The position numbers and the translations under genes were made by a program. 64,000 nucleotides of DNA. Source: an uncultured bacterium. GTDB taxonomy: Bacteria; Sysuimicrobiota; Sysuimicrobiia; Sysuimicrobiales; Sysuimicrobiaceae. The stretch spans positions 24,380 to 88,379 of the forward strand of contig CALIMJ010000027.1 of NCBI GenBank assembly GCA_938028835.1, read 5' to 3'. The notes beneath the pieces are model-generated. The model worked only from the letters and a program-made list of their open reading frames with translations. It searched no databases and was not told the origin of the DNA. Below, piece by piece: positions 52,039 through 61,106 of the stretch; within the stretch, counting starts at the first letter, position 1, and each line of letters opens with the position of its first letter.

Positions 52039-53313
52039 ATGGGGGTTGCCGGGAAGTCAGTGAGCCCGGGGGTCGGGGTGAAGGCGTTCGGGGCGATCCT
52101 CACGCTGGAAGAGGCCCTGGACCGGTACCTCAGCGTGGTGCGGCCACGGCCACGGGGGGAGGAGGTGGTCCCGCTCGAGCAGGCCTTGGACCGGGTGTGT
52201 GCCGCGGACGTTCGGGCCGGCGAGGACCTGCCGCCCTTCCACCGCTCCACCGTGGATGGCTACGCGGTCCGGTCGCAGGACCTGCTACACGCCTCGCCCC
52301 GTGACCCGGTGGTGCTGGAGCTGGTGGGTGCGGTGCGCATGGGCGAGCGGACGGACCTGCGGGTGGAGCCTGGGCAGTGCGCCCGGGTCCCCACCGGCGG
52401 CATGGTCCCCGCGGGAGCCGACGCCGTCGTCATGCAGGAGCACACGCGGGTGGACGGCGAGACCGTTTACGTCCTCCGGCCGGTGCCACCCGGCGAGAAC
52501 GTGTTGCACCAGGGCGAGGACGCCCGCCGGGGGGAGGTGGTCATTCCCCGGGGCACGCGCCTGCGCCCACAGGAGCTGGGCCTGCTGGCAGGTCTGGGGG
52601 TGGTGGACGTCCCCTGTTACCTGCCGCCCCGGGTGGCGGTGTTCTCTACCGGCGACGAGCTGGTGCCTCCGGACCACCAGCCGCGGCCGGGGCAGATCCG
52701 GGACATGAACGCGTACACCCTCACCGCGCAGGTAGCCAGGCTGGGCGCGGTCCCCAGGTTCGGGGGGATCCTGCCGGACCAGGCAGGCACCGTGGAGGCT
52801 GCCCTGCGGGACGCCATGCGGACCGCGGACGTGGTCGTGGCTTCAGGCGGCAGCTCGGTGGGCGCGCTGGACGTGCTGGGTGAGGTGGTGCCCCGGCTGG
52901 GCAACCCGGGGGTGGTGGTGCACGGGGTGGCCATCAAACCCGGTAAGCCTACGATCCTGGCCTTCTGCGACGGGAGGGTGGTGGTGGGGCTGCCGGGACA
53001 CCCGGTCTCCGCCATGGTGGTGTTCGACCTGCTGGTGCGGCCGGTACTGGAGGCCATGCTGGGGCTGCGGCCCGAGCTGCGCGGACCGCGTACGGTCCCC
53101 GCCAACCTGGTGGCGCCCCTGGTTGCCCCGCAGGACCGGGACGAGTTCGTGCGGGTCCGCCTGCGCTGGCAGGAGGACGTGCTAGCCGCAGAGCCGGTGC
53201 TGGGCAAGTCAGGGATGATTACCACCATGACCCGCGCGGACGGCTACGTTCGGGTCCCGATGGGTGCCCAGATGGACGCCGGCACCCAGGTGGAGGTCCG
53301 GCTGTTCGACTAA
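52039..53313 (+). CDS. moeA: Molybdopterin molybdenumtransferase MoeA
   Basis: This 424-residue enzyme inserts molybdenum into adenylated molybdopterin. PPFHRSTVDGYAV, the PTGGMVPAGADAVVMQE block and VASGGSSVG are MoeA signatures, as is GLPGHPVSAMVVF. It starts one base after the stop of the small exported protein. The moaC gene lies downstream, so this is a molybdenum-cofactor cluster. Confidence 0.95.
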   Translation: MGVAGKSVSPGVGVKAFGAILTLEEALDRYLSVVRPRPRGEEVVPLEQALDRVCAADVRAGEDLPPFHRSTVDGYAVRSQDLLHASPRDPVVLELVGAVRMGERTDLRVEPGQCARVPTGGMVPAGADAVVMQEHTRVDGETVYVLRPVPPGENVLHQGEDARRGEVVIPRGTRLRPQELGLLAGLGVVDVPCYLPPRVAVFSTGDELVPPDHQPRPGQIRDMNAYTLTAQVARLGAVPRFGGILPDQAGTVEAALRDAMRTADVVVASGGSSVGALDVLGEVVPRLGNPGVVVHGVAIKPGKPTILAFCDGRVVVGLPGHPVSAMVVFDLLVRPVLEAMLGLRPELRGPRTVPANLVAPLVAPQDRDEFVRVRLRWQEDVLAAEPVLGKSGMITTMTRADGYVRVPMGAQMDAGTQVEVRLFD

Positions 53314-53332
53314 TTTTTTTTAAGGGGGAGCC

Positions 53333-53716
53333 GTGCTGCTGCTGAAACCGGAGAGGGCGAAGGCGGACGCGCCCGAGCGGCCTGGGGACTTCGCGGGCCA
53401 GGTGCGGATGCAGGCTCTGCGGCGGACCGACCAGCCCGGGGCCGTGGAGGTGGTGGCGGTGTTCTTCGAGGACGGCGCCCGCACCCGGCCGCACGTGCAC
53501 AGCACCGACCAGGTCCTGGTGTTCCTGGAGGGCGAGGGCGTGGTGGCCACGGAGACCGAGCGCCGGGTGGTGAAAGCGGGCGAGGTGGTGTGGGTGCCCG
53601 CTGGTACCTGGCACTGGCATGGTGCCAACAAAGGCCGGTCCTGCTGCCACCTGTCCGTCAAGCCCCCGGGGCCCACCGACTGGAACGCGCCCCTCCGGGA
53701 CTGGGAGGAGTGGTGA
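53333..53716 (+). CDS. Cupin-domain protein
   Basis: This 127-residue single cupin has candidate metal ligands in RPHVHSTDQVLVFLEGEG (His, His and Glu) and GTWHWHGANKG (His). It is located between moeA and moaC and overlaps moaC by GTGA, which suggests a link to cofactor synthesis or to a molybdoenzyme substrate, but its function is unknown. A run of eight T residues precedes the start. Confidence 0.8.
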   Translation: MLLLKPERAKADAPERPGDFAGQVRMQALRRTDQPGAVEVVAVFFEDGARTRPHVHSTDQVLVFLEGEGVVATETERRVVKAGEVVWVPAGTWHWHGANKGRSCCHLSVKPPGPTDWNAPLRDWEEW

Positions 53717-54201
53717 CCGAGCGCCTCACCCACCTGGACCTAGCGGGTCGGCCCCGCATGGTGGACGTCTCAGAGAAAAGCGAGACCCTGCGGGTGGCCA
53801 CCGCCCGGGGCGAGGTGCGCATGCGGCCTGAGACCCTGGCCCTCATCCGGGCCGGGCAGGTGGCCAAGGGTGACGTGCTGGCTGCAGCCCAGCTGGCGGC
53901 CATCCAGGGCGCCAAGCGCACCTGGGAGCTGGTGCCCCTCTGCCACCCCGTCCCGCTTTCGGGGGTGGAGGTGGAGTTCCACCTGCGGGACGAGCCACCT
54001 GCGGTGGAGGTGCGCGCCACGGTACGGGCCGTGGCGCGCACCGGCGTGGAGATGGAGGCGCTGTGCGCGGTAGTCTCCGCCTGCCTGTGCGTGTACGACA
54101 TGTGCAAGGCCGCAGACCGCGACATGGCGATCGCCGACGTGTGGCTGGAGCACAAGGCGGGCGGTCGTTCGGGTGAGTACCGCAGACCCGGAAGCGAGTG
54201 A
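53713..54201 (+). CDS. moaC: Cyclic pyranopterin monophosphate synthase MoaC
   Basis: This is a 162-residue enzyme of the second half-step in molybdopterin precursor Z formation. MVDVSEKSETLRVATARG, VPLCHPVPLSG and GVEMEALCAVV with YDMCKA are diagnostic. The GTG start overlaps the cupin stop. Confidence 0.95.
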   Translation: MTERLTHLDLAGRPRMVDVSEKSETLRVATARGEVRMRPETLALIRAGQVAKGDVLAAAQLAAIQGAKRTWELVPLCHPVPLSGVEVEFHLRDEPPAVEVRATVRAVARTGVEMEALCAVVSACLCVYDMCKAADRDMAIADVWLEHKAGGRSGEYRRPGSE

Positions 54202-54605
54202 CGGTGGCCAACCGCTGCTTCGTGTGCGGCCCGGACAACCCCGTGGGGCTGCAGCTGCGCTTCACCCGGGAGGACGAGGCGGTGACCGCGGAGTTCGTCC
54301 CGCGGGAGGAGCACGTGGGCTGGGAGGGGATCGTCCACGGCGGGATCCTGGCCGCGGTGCTGGACGACGCCATGGGCAACGTGTTTTACCTGCGGGGCTA
54401 CCAGGCGCTCACGGCCCGCATGGAGGTCCGCTTCCGCAAACCCGTCCGCCCGGGCGAGCGGCTGCAGGTGCGCGCCTGGGTCGCGGGGGAGGACAGCCGG
54501 ACCATCACGACCCGCGCGGAGCTGATCCGGGACGGCGAGGTGGTGTGCAGCGGGCAGGGGGTTTTCCTGCGCGGCTCCCTCCGGGAGGTGGCTGATGCCC
54601 GCTGA
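54198..54605 (+). CDS. PaaI/hotdog-fold thioesterase
   Basis: This 135-residue hotdog-fold protein has GWEGIVHGGILAAVLDDAM, in which the His-Gly-Gly segment and the following Asp form the usual PaaI active site. A short Cys-containing N-terminus (NRCFVCGPDNPVGL) is typical of the subgroup found in many bacteria. It is wedged between moaC and smpB with overlaps on both sides. The acyl-CoA substrate is unknown. Confidence 0.87.
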   Translation: MTVANRCFVCGPDNPVGLQLRFTREDEAVTAEFVPREEHVGWEGIVHGGILAAVLDDAMGNVFYLRGYQALTARMEVRFRKPVRPGERLQVRAWVAGEDSRTITTRAELIRDGEVVCSGQGVFLRGSLREVADAR

Positions 54606-55071
54606 GGGGGAGCGTACCGTGGTCGCCAACCGTCGGGCCCGTCACGACTACCACCTGGAGGAGACCTACGAGGCCGGGCTGCAGCTTTTGGGCAGCGAGG
54701 TGAAGAGCCTGCGGGCCGGCCGCGCCTCGTTGCAGGACGCCTACGCGAAGGTGCGGGGCGGGGAGGTGTGGCTGGTCAACATGCACATCGCGCCGTACGA
54801 GCAGGCCGGCCCCTTCAACCACGACCCCCTGAGGCCCCGGAAGCTGCTGCTGCACAGGTCGGAGATCCGGCGGCTGGTGGGCAAGGTCAAGGAGCGCGGC
54901 TACACCCTGATCCCCCTGCGGGTGTACTTCCGGAGGGGGTTGGCCAAGGTGGAGCTGGCCCTGGCGCGGGGCAAGAAGCAGTACGACAAGCGGGCAGACA
55001 TCCGGAAGCGGGAGGCGCAGCGACAGATTGCCCGGGCCCTGGCGGGCCGGCCCCGGCCTGCCAGAGCGTGA
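54595..55071 (+). CDS. smpB: SsrA-binding protein SmpB
   Basis: This 158-residue partner of tmRNA recognises stalled ribosomes. VVANRRARHDYHLEETYEAG, GSEVKSLRAGRASL and the basic tail KKQYDKRADIRKREAQR are diagnostic. The tmRNA gene begins 36 bases downstream. Confidence 0.97.
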   Translation: MPAEGERTVVANRRARHDYHLEETYEAGLQLLGSEVKSLRAGRASLQDAYAKVRGGEVWLVNMHIAPYEQAGPFNHDPLRPRKLLLHRSEIRRLVGKVKERGYTLIPLRVYFRRGLAKVELALARGKKQYDKRADIRKREAQRQIARALAGRPRPARA

Positions 55072-55107
55072 TAGAATGAAACCGGCCCTGTGGGCCGTCT
55101 CTCCCGT

Positions 55108-55464
55108 GGGGGCGAACGGTCTCGACTGGGCAGGAAGCAGCGGGGCTGCGCGCCGAGGTTGGTAGGGTCCTCGTAAAACAACCTACCGGACGCGAATAAG
55201 CGTCAACCAGCCTGTTCTCGCTGCCGCGGCCTAAGCCCCGCGGCCGTCTCCCCGGGCCCCGCCGGCGGGCCCGGAGGGGGCGTGAGCAAGCCGGCTGCTC
55301 CCGGTCGCCGCGCTCCGGGCGGCCGGGCTAAGACCGAAGGAGCTGGGCCCCGGGCAATCCCGCCTGCGGGAGGGCCCGCGGCGAGACCAAATCGCAGGCT
55401 ACGCGCGTAGACGCCTCGCCCTCACCTGTTCAGGACGCGGGTTCGATTCCCGCCGCCTCCACCA
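55108..55464 (+). ncRNA. ssrA: tmRNA (ssrA)
   Basis: The 5' part starts GGGGGCGAACGGTCTCGAC and the 3' part ends CGGGTTCGATTCCCG...CGCCTCC-A-CCA. The acceptor arms pair (GGGGGCG with CGCCTCC, one G-U), giving 357 bases with an encoded CCA. The tag frame reads from GTC near 55202 to a TAA near 55232. The predicted tag is VNQPVLAAAA, so the resume codon is Val rather than the common Ala and the tail ends AAAA. A TAGAAT -10-like hexamer is at 55072-55077. Confidence 0.95.
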
Positions 55465-55511
55465 ACTTCTCCGTTGGCGGAAGGAGCTGGCCGAGCGACG
55501 CAGAATAAGAC

Positions 55512-55520
55512 TGTCTGACA
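55512..55520 (+). promoter_or_regulatory. Candidate FCD/GntR operator upstream of the TRAP operon
   Basis: TGTCTGACA is a palindrome of the TGTC-N-GACA type used by FadR/FCD regulators. It lies 35 bases before the binding-protein start and inside a larger GTCTGA-CAA-TCAGAC hairpin-like repeat. The only FCD regulator in the window (58463-59185) is in the same operon. Confidence 0.45.
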
Positions 55521-55554
55521 ATCAGACCGGCTGGTCGAGAGAGGGGGACGTGCC

Positions 55555-56556
55555 ATGCGGCGGTTGAGCTGGGCCAGGGTCCTGGGATTGACGTGCGCGC
55601 TCCTGGTGGTGACCTTGTCGTCCGGCGGGTCCCTGGCCGGGCCTGCCACTGCCCGGGTCACCATCCTCGGGGGCCCTGCCGCAGGAATTTTCAACGTGTT
55701 CGCCACCGGGCTGGCTACCTTCCTCTCCCGCAACGTGCCCGGGGTGGAAGTGACCGTGGCGGCCACCGGCGGCTCCGTGGAGAACGTGCGCCGCGTGAAC
55801 GCCGGGGACGCAGAGATGGCCGTGGCCTTCGCCAGCGACGTCCACGAGGGGTACTTCGGGGTGGAAGCCTTTCAGGGCAGTCCCCAGCGCAACATCCGGG
55901 CCATCGGCCTGCTGTTCGTGGGAGTGGGGCACCTGGTGACGTACAAGGACAGCGGCATCCGCAGCGTGGCAGACCTGGTGGGCAAGCGGGTGGCGGTGGG
56001 CTCCCCTGGCTCCGGAACCTTCAGCAACGCGCAGCGGATCTTCGGCGAGCTGGGCTTGTGGGACCGCATCCAGCGGGTCCCCCTGCTGGGCTCTGCGGCC
56101 GCCGGGGCCCTGCGGGACGGACGCGTGGAGGCGTTTTACTACACCGGCCCCTACCCGGACCGGGCCACCATCGAGGCCGCCATCGCCAAGGAAGTCCAGC
56201 TGCTGGACCTGTACGGGCCGCTGTCCCGGACCGACTTCTTCCGTAAGTACCCGTACTTCACCCGGTACGTGGTACCGGCCCGTGGCTACAACGGCCTCAC
56301 TGAGTCCGTCACCACGGTCGGGCTTCCGGGGCTGTGGTTCGCCCACAAGGACGTCCCCGCAGACCTGGTGCGACGGCTGGTGGCCGCCGCCTACGGCCGA
56401 GAGGGCCACGCGCACATGTTGCAGGTCCACGGCGCCTCGGCGGACATGACCAGCCGTCGGGCGCTCCTCGGGGTGAGCATCCCGCTGCACCCGGGTGCGG
56501 AGGCTCACTGGCGTTCGGTGGGCTTGGAGATCCCGGAGTCCATCCGGGCCCGCTAA
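55555..56556 (+). CDS. TAXI-family TRAP transporter solute-binding protein
   Basis: This 333-residue exported binding protein has a signal peptide ending near SLA-G. The mature start VTILGGPAAGIFNVFATGLA and VTVAATGGSVENVRRV are typical of TAXI-type TRAP solute receptors. It is followed by the fused permease. The ligand is probably a carboxylate, but the sequence does not identify it. Confidence 0.9.
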   Translation: MRRLSWARVLGLTCALLVVTLSSGGSLAGPATARVTILGGPAAGIFNVFATGLATFLSRNVPGVEVTVAATGGSVENVRRVNAGDAEMAVAFASDVHEGYFGVEAFQGSPQRNIRAIGLLFVGVGHLVTYKDSGIRSVADLVGKRVAVGSPGSGTFSNAQRIFGELGLWDRIQRVPLLGSAAAGALRDGRVEAFYYTGPYPDRATIEAAIAKEVQLLDLYGPLSRTDFFRKYPYFTRYVVPARGYNGLTESVTTVGLPGLWFAHKDVPADLVRRLVAAAYGREGHAHMLQVHGASADMTSRRALLGVSIPLHPGAEAHWRSVGLEIPESIRAR

Positions 56557-56562
56557 TCCCGG

Positions 56563-58461
56563 ATGCGCAAGCTGGCACCCGCCTGGGACCGGTTCGTCCA
56601 GCTGGGGCTGGCGGCCGTGGTCCTCTACTACTTGTGGACCGCGGCCTTCGGAGTCACCAGCCTCCAGTACCACCGCGGGGTGGCGGTAGCTTACGCCTTC
56701 GCCGCTGCCTTCCTCCTTCACCGGGGCACCCGCCACTCCCCCACGGACCGGCCCAGCTGGGCGGACGTGCTGCTGGCGGTGGCCAGCTGCGCGGTGGCGG
56801 GTTACTGGATCGTCCAGTACGAAGGCCTCGCGTACCGCGCGGGGGCCTTCCACGCCGTGGACGTGGCTCTGGGGGTGGTGGCCCTAGCCCTGGCGGTGGA
56901 GACCACCCGCCGGGTCCTGGGGGCGTCCATGACCGTGGTGGCGCTGCTCCTCGTGGCCTACGCCGTATGGGGGAACTACCTCCCGCCGGTGGTGGGCCAC
57001 CGCGGCTTCAGCCTGCGGAGGGTGGTGGAGTACTTCTACCTGACCCCGGAGGGCCTGTTCGGCGTCATGCCGGACATCCTGGGGACCTACATCCTGCCCT
57101 TCGTGGCCTTCGGCGCCTTCCTCATGCGGGCCGGGGTGGCGAAGTTCTTCATGGACCTGTCGGTGGCCCTGGTGGGGCGGATGCGGGGCGGGCCCGCCCA
57201 GGTGGCCGTGGTCAGCAGCGCCCTGTTCGGGTCCATCAACGGCAGCCCGGTGGCCAACACGGCCACTACCGGTGCCTTCACCATCCCCCTGATGAAGCGG
57301 TGTGGGTTTCCCCCGCACATCGCCGCCGCCGTGGAGGCCGCGGCGTCCACGGGCGGGATGATCCTGCCGCCGGTGATGGGCGCGGGGGCCTTCATCATGG
57401 CGGAGCTGACTCAGACCCCGTACGCCCGCATCGCGGCCATCGCCATGCTCCCTGGCCTCCTGTACTTCCTCGGGGTCGGGGTGATGGTGTACTGCGAGGC
57501 GCGCAAGCTGGGGCTGGAGGGACTGCCGTCGGAGCAGATCCCCCGGCTGTGGGACGTCCTGCGCGGCGGGTGGTACCTGCTGCTTCCCCTGGTGGTTCTG
57601 GTGGCGGTCCTGGTACGCACTACCTCCGCGTCCATGGCGGTGATCGCTAGCATCCTCAGCACCGTGGCGGTCAGCTGGCTGCGGCGGGAGACCCGCATGG
57701 GCCCCCGGGAGGTGTGGGAGGCGTTGGTGGACGCGGGCCGCAACAGCACCTACGTGGCGGCGGCCACGGGGGCTATCGGGATCGTGGTGGCGGTGGTGAC
57801 CCTCACGGGGATCGGGGTCCGGTTCAGCCAGCTGGTGCTGGAGGTGTCCGGAGGGAGTCTGCCGGTGGCGCTGCTGCTGGTGGCCGCGGCGAGCTTCGTG
57901 CTGGGGATGGGCATGCCCATCACGGCAGCGTACCTCGTGCTGGCGGTGGTGGCGGCACCCGCCCTGGTGCAGATGGGGATCCCGCTGCTCGCGGCCCACA
58001 TGATCATCTTCTGGTTGAGCCTGGACTCCAACATCACCCCTCCCGTGGCCTTGGGGGCGTACACCGCGGCGGCCCTGGCGCAGGCGGACCCGTGGAGGAC
58101 TGGCTGGAACAGCTTTCGCTTCGCCAAGATGATCTACGTCATGCCGGTCCTCTTCGCGTACACCCACATCCTGATGACCGGCACCTGGCAGGAGAACCTG
58201 TGGGCCGCGGTCTCCTCGGTAGTGGGTACCGTGGCGTTTTCCATCATGAGCACCGCGTACTTCCTGGTCCGGACCAACCTGTTGGAGTGGCTGGTGCTGG
58301 CTGCGGCCACGATCCTGTGCTTCATCCCCACCCTGGGCACGGACCTGGCCGGCATCGGGCTGTTCGGGGTGGTGTACCTGTGGCAGCGCCACAGGCTCCT
58401 GAGGCGTCCCCCGCGGGTCCCTCAGGCCGTGGAGCTAACCGGAAAACCGGTGGTGGACTGA
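56563..58461 (+). CDS. Fused TRAP transporter permease (DctQM type)
   Basis: This 632-residue polytopic permease carries both the small and the large TRAP membrane subunits, as is usual for TAXI systems. About 15-17 helices are visible, with the conserved block SINGSPVANTATTGAFTIPL and the later GMPITAAYLVLA. It imports the ligand delivered by the TAXI protein using an ion gradient. Confidence 0.92.
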   Translation: MRKLAPAWDRFVQLGLAAVVLYYLWTAAFGVTSLQYHRGVAVAYAFAAAFLLHRGTRHSPTDRPSWADVLLAVASCAVAGYWIVQYEGLAYRAGAFHAVDVALGVVALALAVETTRRVLGASMTVVALLLVAYAVWGNYLPPVVGHRGFSLRRVVEYFYLTPEGLFGVMPDILGTYILPFVAFGAFLMRAGVAKFFMDLSVALVGRMRGGPAQVAVVSSALFGSINGSPVANTATTGAFTIPLMKRCGFPPHIAAAVEAAASTGGMILPPVMGAGAFIMAELTQTPYARIAAIAMLPGLLYFLGVGVMVYCEARKLGLEGLPSEQIPRLWDVLRGGWYLLLPLVVLVAVLVRTTSASMAVIASILSTVAVSWLRRETRMGPREVWEALVDAGRNSTYVAAATGAIGIVVAVVTLTGIGVRFSQLVLEVSGGSLPVALLLVAAASFVLGMGMPITAAYLVLAVVAAPALVQMGIPLLAAHMIIFWLSLDSNITPPVALGAYTAAALAQADPWRTGWNSFRFAKMIYVMPVLFAYTHILMTGTWQENLWAAVSSVVGTVAFSIMSTAYFLVRTNLLEWLVLAAATILCFIPTLGTDLAGIGLFGVVYLWQRHRLLRRPPRVPQAVELTGKPVVD

Positions 58462-58462
58462 C

Positions 58463-59185
58463 GTGTACGAGCCCGTCCAGCGCCCGAAGGTATACCAGCT
58501 GGTGGCGGACCGCCTGCTGCACCAGATCCGCCAGCGGCGTCTGAGCCCGGGTGACAGCCTGCCTCCGGAGCACGAGCTTGCCCGGCGGTATGGGGTCGGG
58601 AGGTCCTCCGTGCGGGAGGCCCTGCGGCTGCTGGAGTCCAAGGGCGTGATCCGGTCCGCAGGCCACGGCTCCTTCGTGGTGGCGGAGTATGGCAACGCCC
58701 TGGTGGACTCGGTCCGGTTCCTCCTCACCCTGGAGGCGTTCGACCTGGAGGAACTGTACGAGATCCGGAAGATGCTGGAGACGGAGTTTGCAGCCCTGGC
58801 GGCGGCCCGCCGCACGGAGATCCACCTCCTCCGGATGGAGGAGGCCATCCAGGAGATGGAGGCGGGGCTGGGTTCGCAGGCGCGCTACATCGAGGCGGAC
58901 CTGCGCTTCCACCTCACGGTGGCGGAGGCGACCCGCAACCGCGTGGCGGTGTACGTGATGCGGGCCATCCGGGATCCCCTGCACCGGGCGCTGGCCAGCG
59001 TCTACCACATCCCCGGAAGTCCCCAGAAGTCCCTGGCGCAGCACCGGGCCATCCTGGAGGCGCTGCGGGTGGGGGATCCTGGACTAGCCCGGCTGCGCAT
59101 GGCGGAGCACCTGGGGCGGGTGCATCAGGACATCCGCAGGGTCCTGCACACCGACGGTGACGACGACAACGCGAGAGGAGGGTGA
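58463..59185 (+). CDS. GntR-family regulator, FCD subfamily
   Basis: This is a 240-residue repressor. The winged-helix part has LPPEHELARRYGVGRSSVREAL and the C-terminal FCD ligand domain has conserved metal-site residues (the ADLRFHLTV segment and the later AQHRAILEA). GTG 58463 is one base after the permease stop. It probably responds to the transported acid or a pathway intermediate and may bind the TGTCTGACA site at 55512. Confidence 0.9.
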   Translation: MYEPVQRPKVYQLVADRLLHQIRQRRLSPGDSLPPEHELARRYGVGRSSVREALRLLESKGVIRSAGHGSFVVAEYGNALVDSVRFLLTLEAFDLEELYEIRKMLETEFAALAAARRTEIHLLRMEEAIQEMEAGLGSQARYIEADLRFHLTVAEATRNRVAVYVMRAIRDPLHRALASVYHIPGSPQKSLAQHRAILEALRVGDPGLARLRMAEHLGRVHQDIRRVLHTDGDDDNARGG

Positions 59186-59188
59186 GAC

Positions 59189-60079
59189 TTGGACAGGGTC
59201 GGGTTCGTGGGCCTGGGGGTCATGGGCAGCCGCATGGTGAAACGCCTTCTGGATGCGGGCCGGCGCGTGGTGGGCTACAACCGGACCCGGGCCAAGGCCC
59301 AGTGGCTGGTGGACCTCGGGATGGAGTGGGCCGACAGCCCCCGTCAGGTGGCGGAGGGCGCAGACGTGGTGTTCTCCATGGTCACCGACACGAAGGCCCT
59401 GCAGGCGGTTACGGAGGGACCGGACGGGATCCTGGCGGGGCTGGGCCCGGGCAAGGTGTACGTGGACATGAGCACCGTGAGCCCCGCGGCCAGCCGGGCG
59501 CTGGCGGAGCGGGTCCGCCAGCGGGGCGCGCAGATGCTGGACGCCCCGGTGTCAGGGAGCGTGGTGACCCTGGAGGAGGGGCGTCTGTCCATCATGGTGG
59601 GCGGAGACCGCGACGCCTTCGAGCGGGTGCGCCCCATCCTGCAGGACATCGGGCCCGTGGTGACCCACGTGGGCGGCAACGGCCAGGCGGTGCTCATGAA
59701 GGTGGCCACCAACCTGAGCCTCGCGGTGCAGATGCTGGCCTTCAGCGAGGGGCTGCTGCTGGCCGAGCGCGGCGGGATCCCCCGGGAGACCGCGGTGCAC
59801 GTGCTGCTGAACAGCGTGATCGCGTCCCCCATGCTGAAGTACCGCGGCCCCTTCGTGCTGCGGATGCCGGAGGAGGCGTGGTTCGACGTCAACATGATGC
59901 AGAAGGACCTGCTGCTGGCGCTGGAGATGGGCCGGGAGCTCAACGTCCCCCTGCCCACCACCGCCACCACCAACGAGTACCTGACCGCGGCCCGCGGGCT
60001 GGGCCTGGCGGCCTACGACTTCGCGGTGCTGTTCGAGGTGCTTTCGCGCCTGGCGGGCCGCGAACCAGAGTTGCGCTGA
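59189..60079 (+). CDS. 3-Hydroxyisobutyrate dehydrogenase family (beta-hydroxyacid) oxidoreductase
   Basis: This is a 296-residue beta-hydroxyacid dehydrogenase. The NAD motif is GFVGLGVMGSRMVKRL, the substrate-binding block is DAPVSGSVVTLEEGRL, and the catalytic Lys lies in GQAVLMKVATNLSLA. The TTG start follows GAGAGGAGGG. Possible roles are 3-hydroxyisobutyrate or tartronate semialdehyde oxidation/reduction; the neighbouring 2-oxoacid dehydrogenase suggests hydroxy/oxo-acid breakdown. Confidence 0.88.
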   Translation: MDRVGFVGLGVMGSRMVKRLLDAGRRVVGYNRTRAKAQWLVDLGMEWADSPRQVAEGADVVFSMVTDTKALQAVTEGPDGILAGLGPGKVYVDMSTVSPAASRALAERVRQRGAQMLDAPVSGSVVTLEEGRLSIMVGGDRDAFERVRPILQDIGPVVTHVGGNGQAVLMKVATNLSLAVQMLAFSEGLLLAERGGIPRETAVHVLLNSVIASPMLKYRGPFVLRMPEEAWFDVNMMQKDLLLALEMGRELNVPLPTTATTNEYLTAARGLGLAAYDFAVLFEVLSRLAGREPELR

Positions 60080-60092
60080 GGAGGGGCAAGGG

Positions 60093-61106
60093 ATGCACCC
60101 ACCGGTCGCGGTGAACCGCGCGGAGTTGCCGGAGGAAGTCCAGGACGTCTCCGCCGCCGACTGGCTGCGGATGTACCGACGGATGGCCACCATCCGGGCC
60201 TTCGAGGAGCAGGTCAACGAGCTGTACCTGAGCCGGCGGATGCCCGGGCTGGCGCACCTGTACATCGGTCAGGAGGCCGTGGCGGTGGGGGTGTGTGAGG
60301 CCCTGCGCCCCGAGGACACCATCACCAGCACGCACCGCGGCCACGGTCACTGCCTGGCCAAGGGCGCCCGGGTGGACCGCATGTTCTGCGAGCTGCTGGG
60401 CAAGGCAGAGGGGTACTGCCGGGGGAAGGGCGGGTCCATGCACATCGCAGACCCCGACTCCGGCAACCTGGGCGCGAACGCCATCGTGGGCGGCAGCGCG
60501 GGGATCGCTGCGGGGGCGGCCCTCTCGGCGAAGCTGCGGGGCACAAATCAGGTGTCGGTGTGCTTCTTCGGGGAAGGAGCCCTGGGTCAGGGGCTGCTGT
60601 ACGAGGTGATGAACATGGCCTCCCTGTGGAAGCTGCCCGTGGTGTACGTGTGCGAGAACAACCTGTACAACGAGTACACCCACTACCGGGAAACCACCGC
60701 GGGGGACATCCTCGCGCGGCCGCGGGCGTTCGGCATCCCCGCGGAGGAGGTGGACGGACAGGACGTGCGCCAGGTGCTGGCGGCCGCGCGCCGGGCGGTG
60801 GCCCGGGCGCGCCGGGGAGAGGGCCCCAGCTTCCTCCTCTGCAATACCTACCGGTACTTCGGGCACCACGTGGGCGACGTGGACCGCTCCTACTACCGCA
60901 GCCGGGAGGAGGAGGAGGCTTGGAAGGCCCAACGCGACCCGCTGAGGCTGCTGAGGGACTGGATGATCGCGGCCGGACTTGCGGGGCCGGAGGATTTCGA
61001 GGCGGCAGAACGTGCGGCCCGGGAGGAGGTGGCGCAGGGCGTGGCCTACGCCCTTCAGGCCCCCTACCCGGACCCCAGCGAGGTGACCCAGCATGTCTAC
61101 GCCTAG
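60093..61106 (+). CDS. 2-Oxoacid (pyruvate/acetoin-type) dehydrogenase E1 alpha
   Basis: This 337-residue TPP-dependent subunit has the GKGGSMH motif and a TPP-binding motif around GEGALGQGLLYEVMN with ENNLYNEYTHYRET. It overlaps E1 beta by 14 bases. The closest functional types are acetoin or pyruvate dehydrogenases, but branched-chain oxoacids are not excluded. Confidence 0.92.
   Translation: MHPPVAVNRAELPEEVQDVSAADWLRMYRRMATIRAFEEQVNELYLSRRMPGLAHLYIGQEAVAVGVCEALRPEDTITSTHRGHGHCLAKGARVDRMFCELLGKAEGYCRGKGGSMHIADPDSGNLGANAIVGGSAGIAAGAALSAKLRGTNQVSVCFFGEGALGQGLLYEVMNMASLWKLPVVYVCENNLYNEYTHYRETTAGDILARPRAFGIPAEEVDGQDVRQVLAAARRAVARARRGEGPSFLLCNTYRYFGHHVGDVDRSYYRSREEEEAWKAQRDPLRLLRDWMIAAGLAGPEDFEAAERAAREEVAQGVAYALQAPYPDPSEVTQHVYA

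Noticed and set aside
52617..53228. Ser/Thr-rich minus-strand frames opposite moeA and others (for example 53658-54629)
   Set aside because: They are complementary-frame shadows of conserved genes, with no ribosome-binding site and no conserved motif.
53316..53324. Run of T residues between moeA and the cupin gene as a terminator
   Set aside because: No stem precedes it; the gap is only 19 bases inside an apparent operon.
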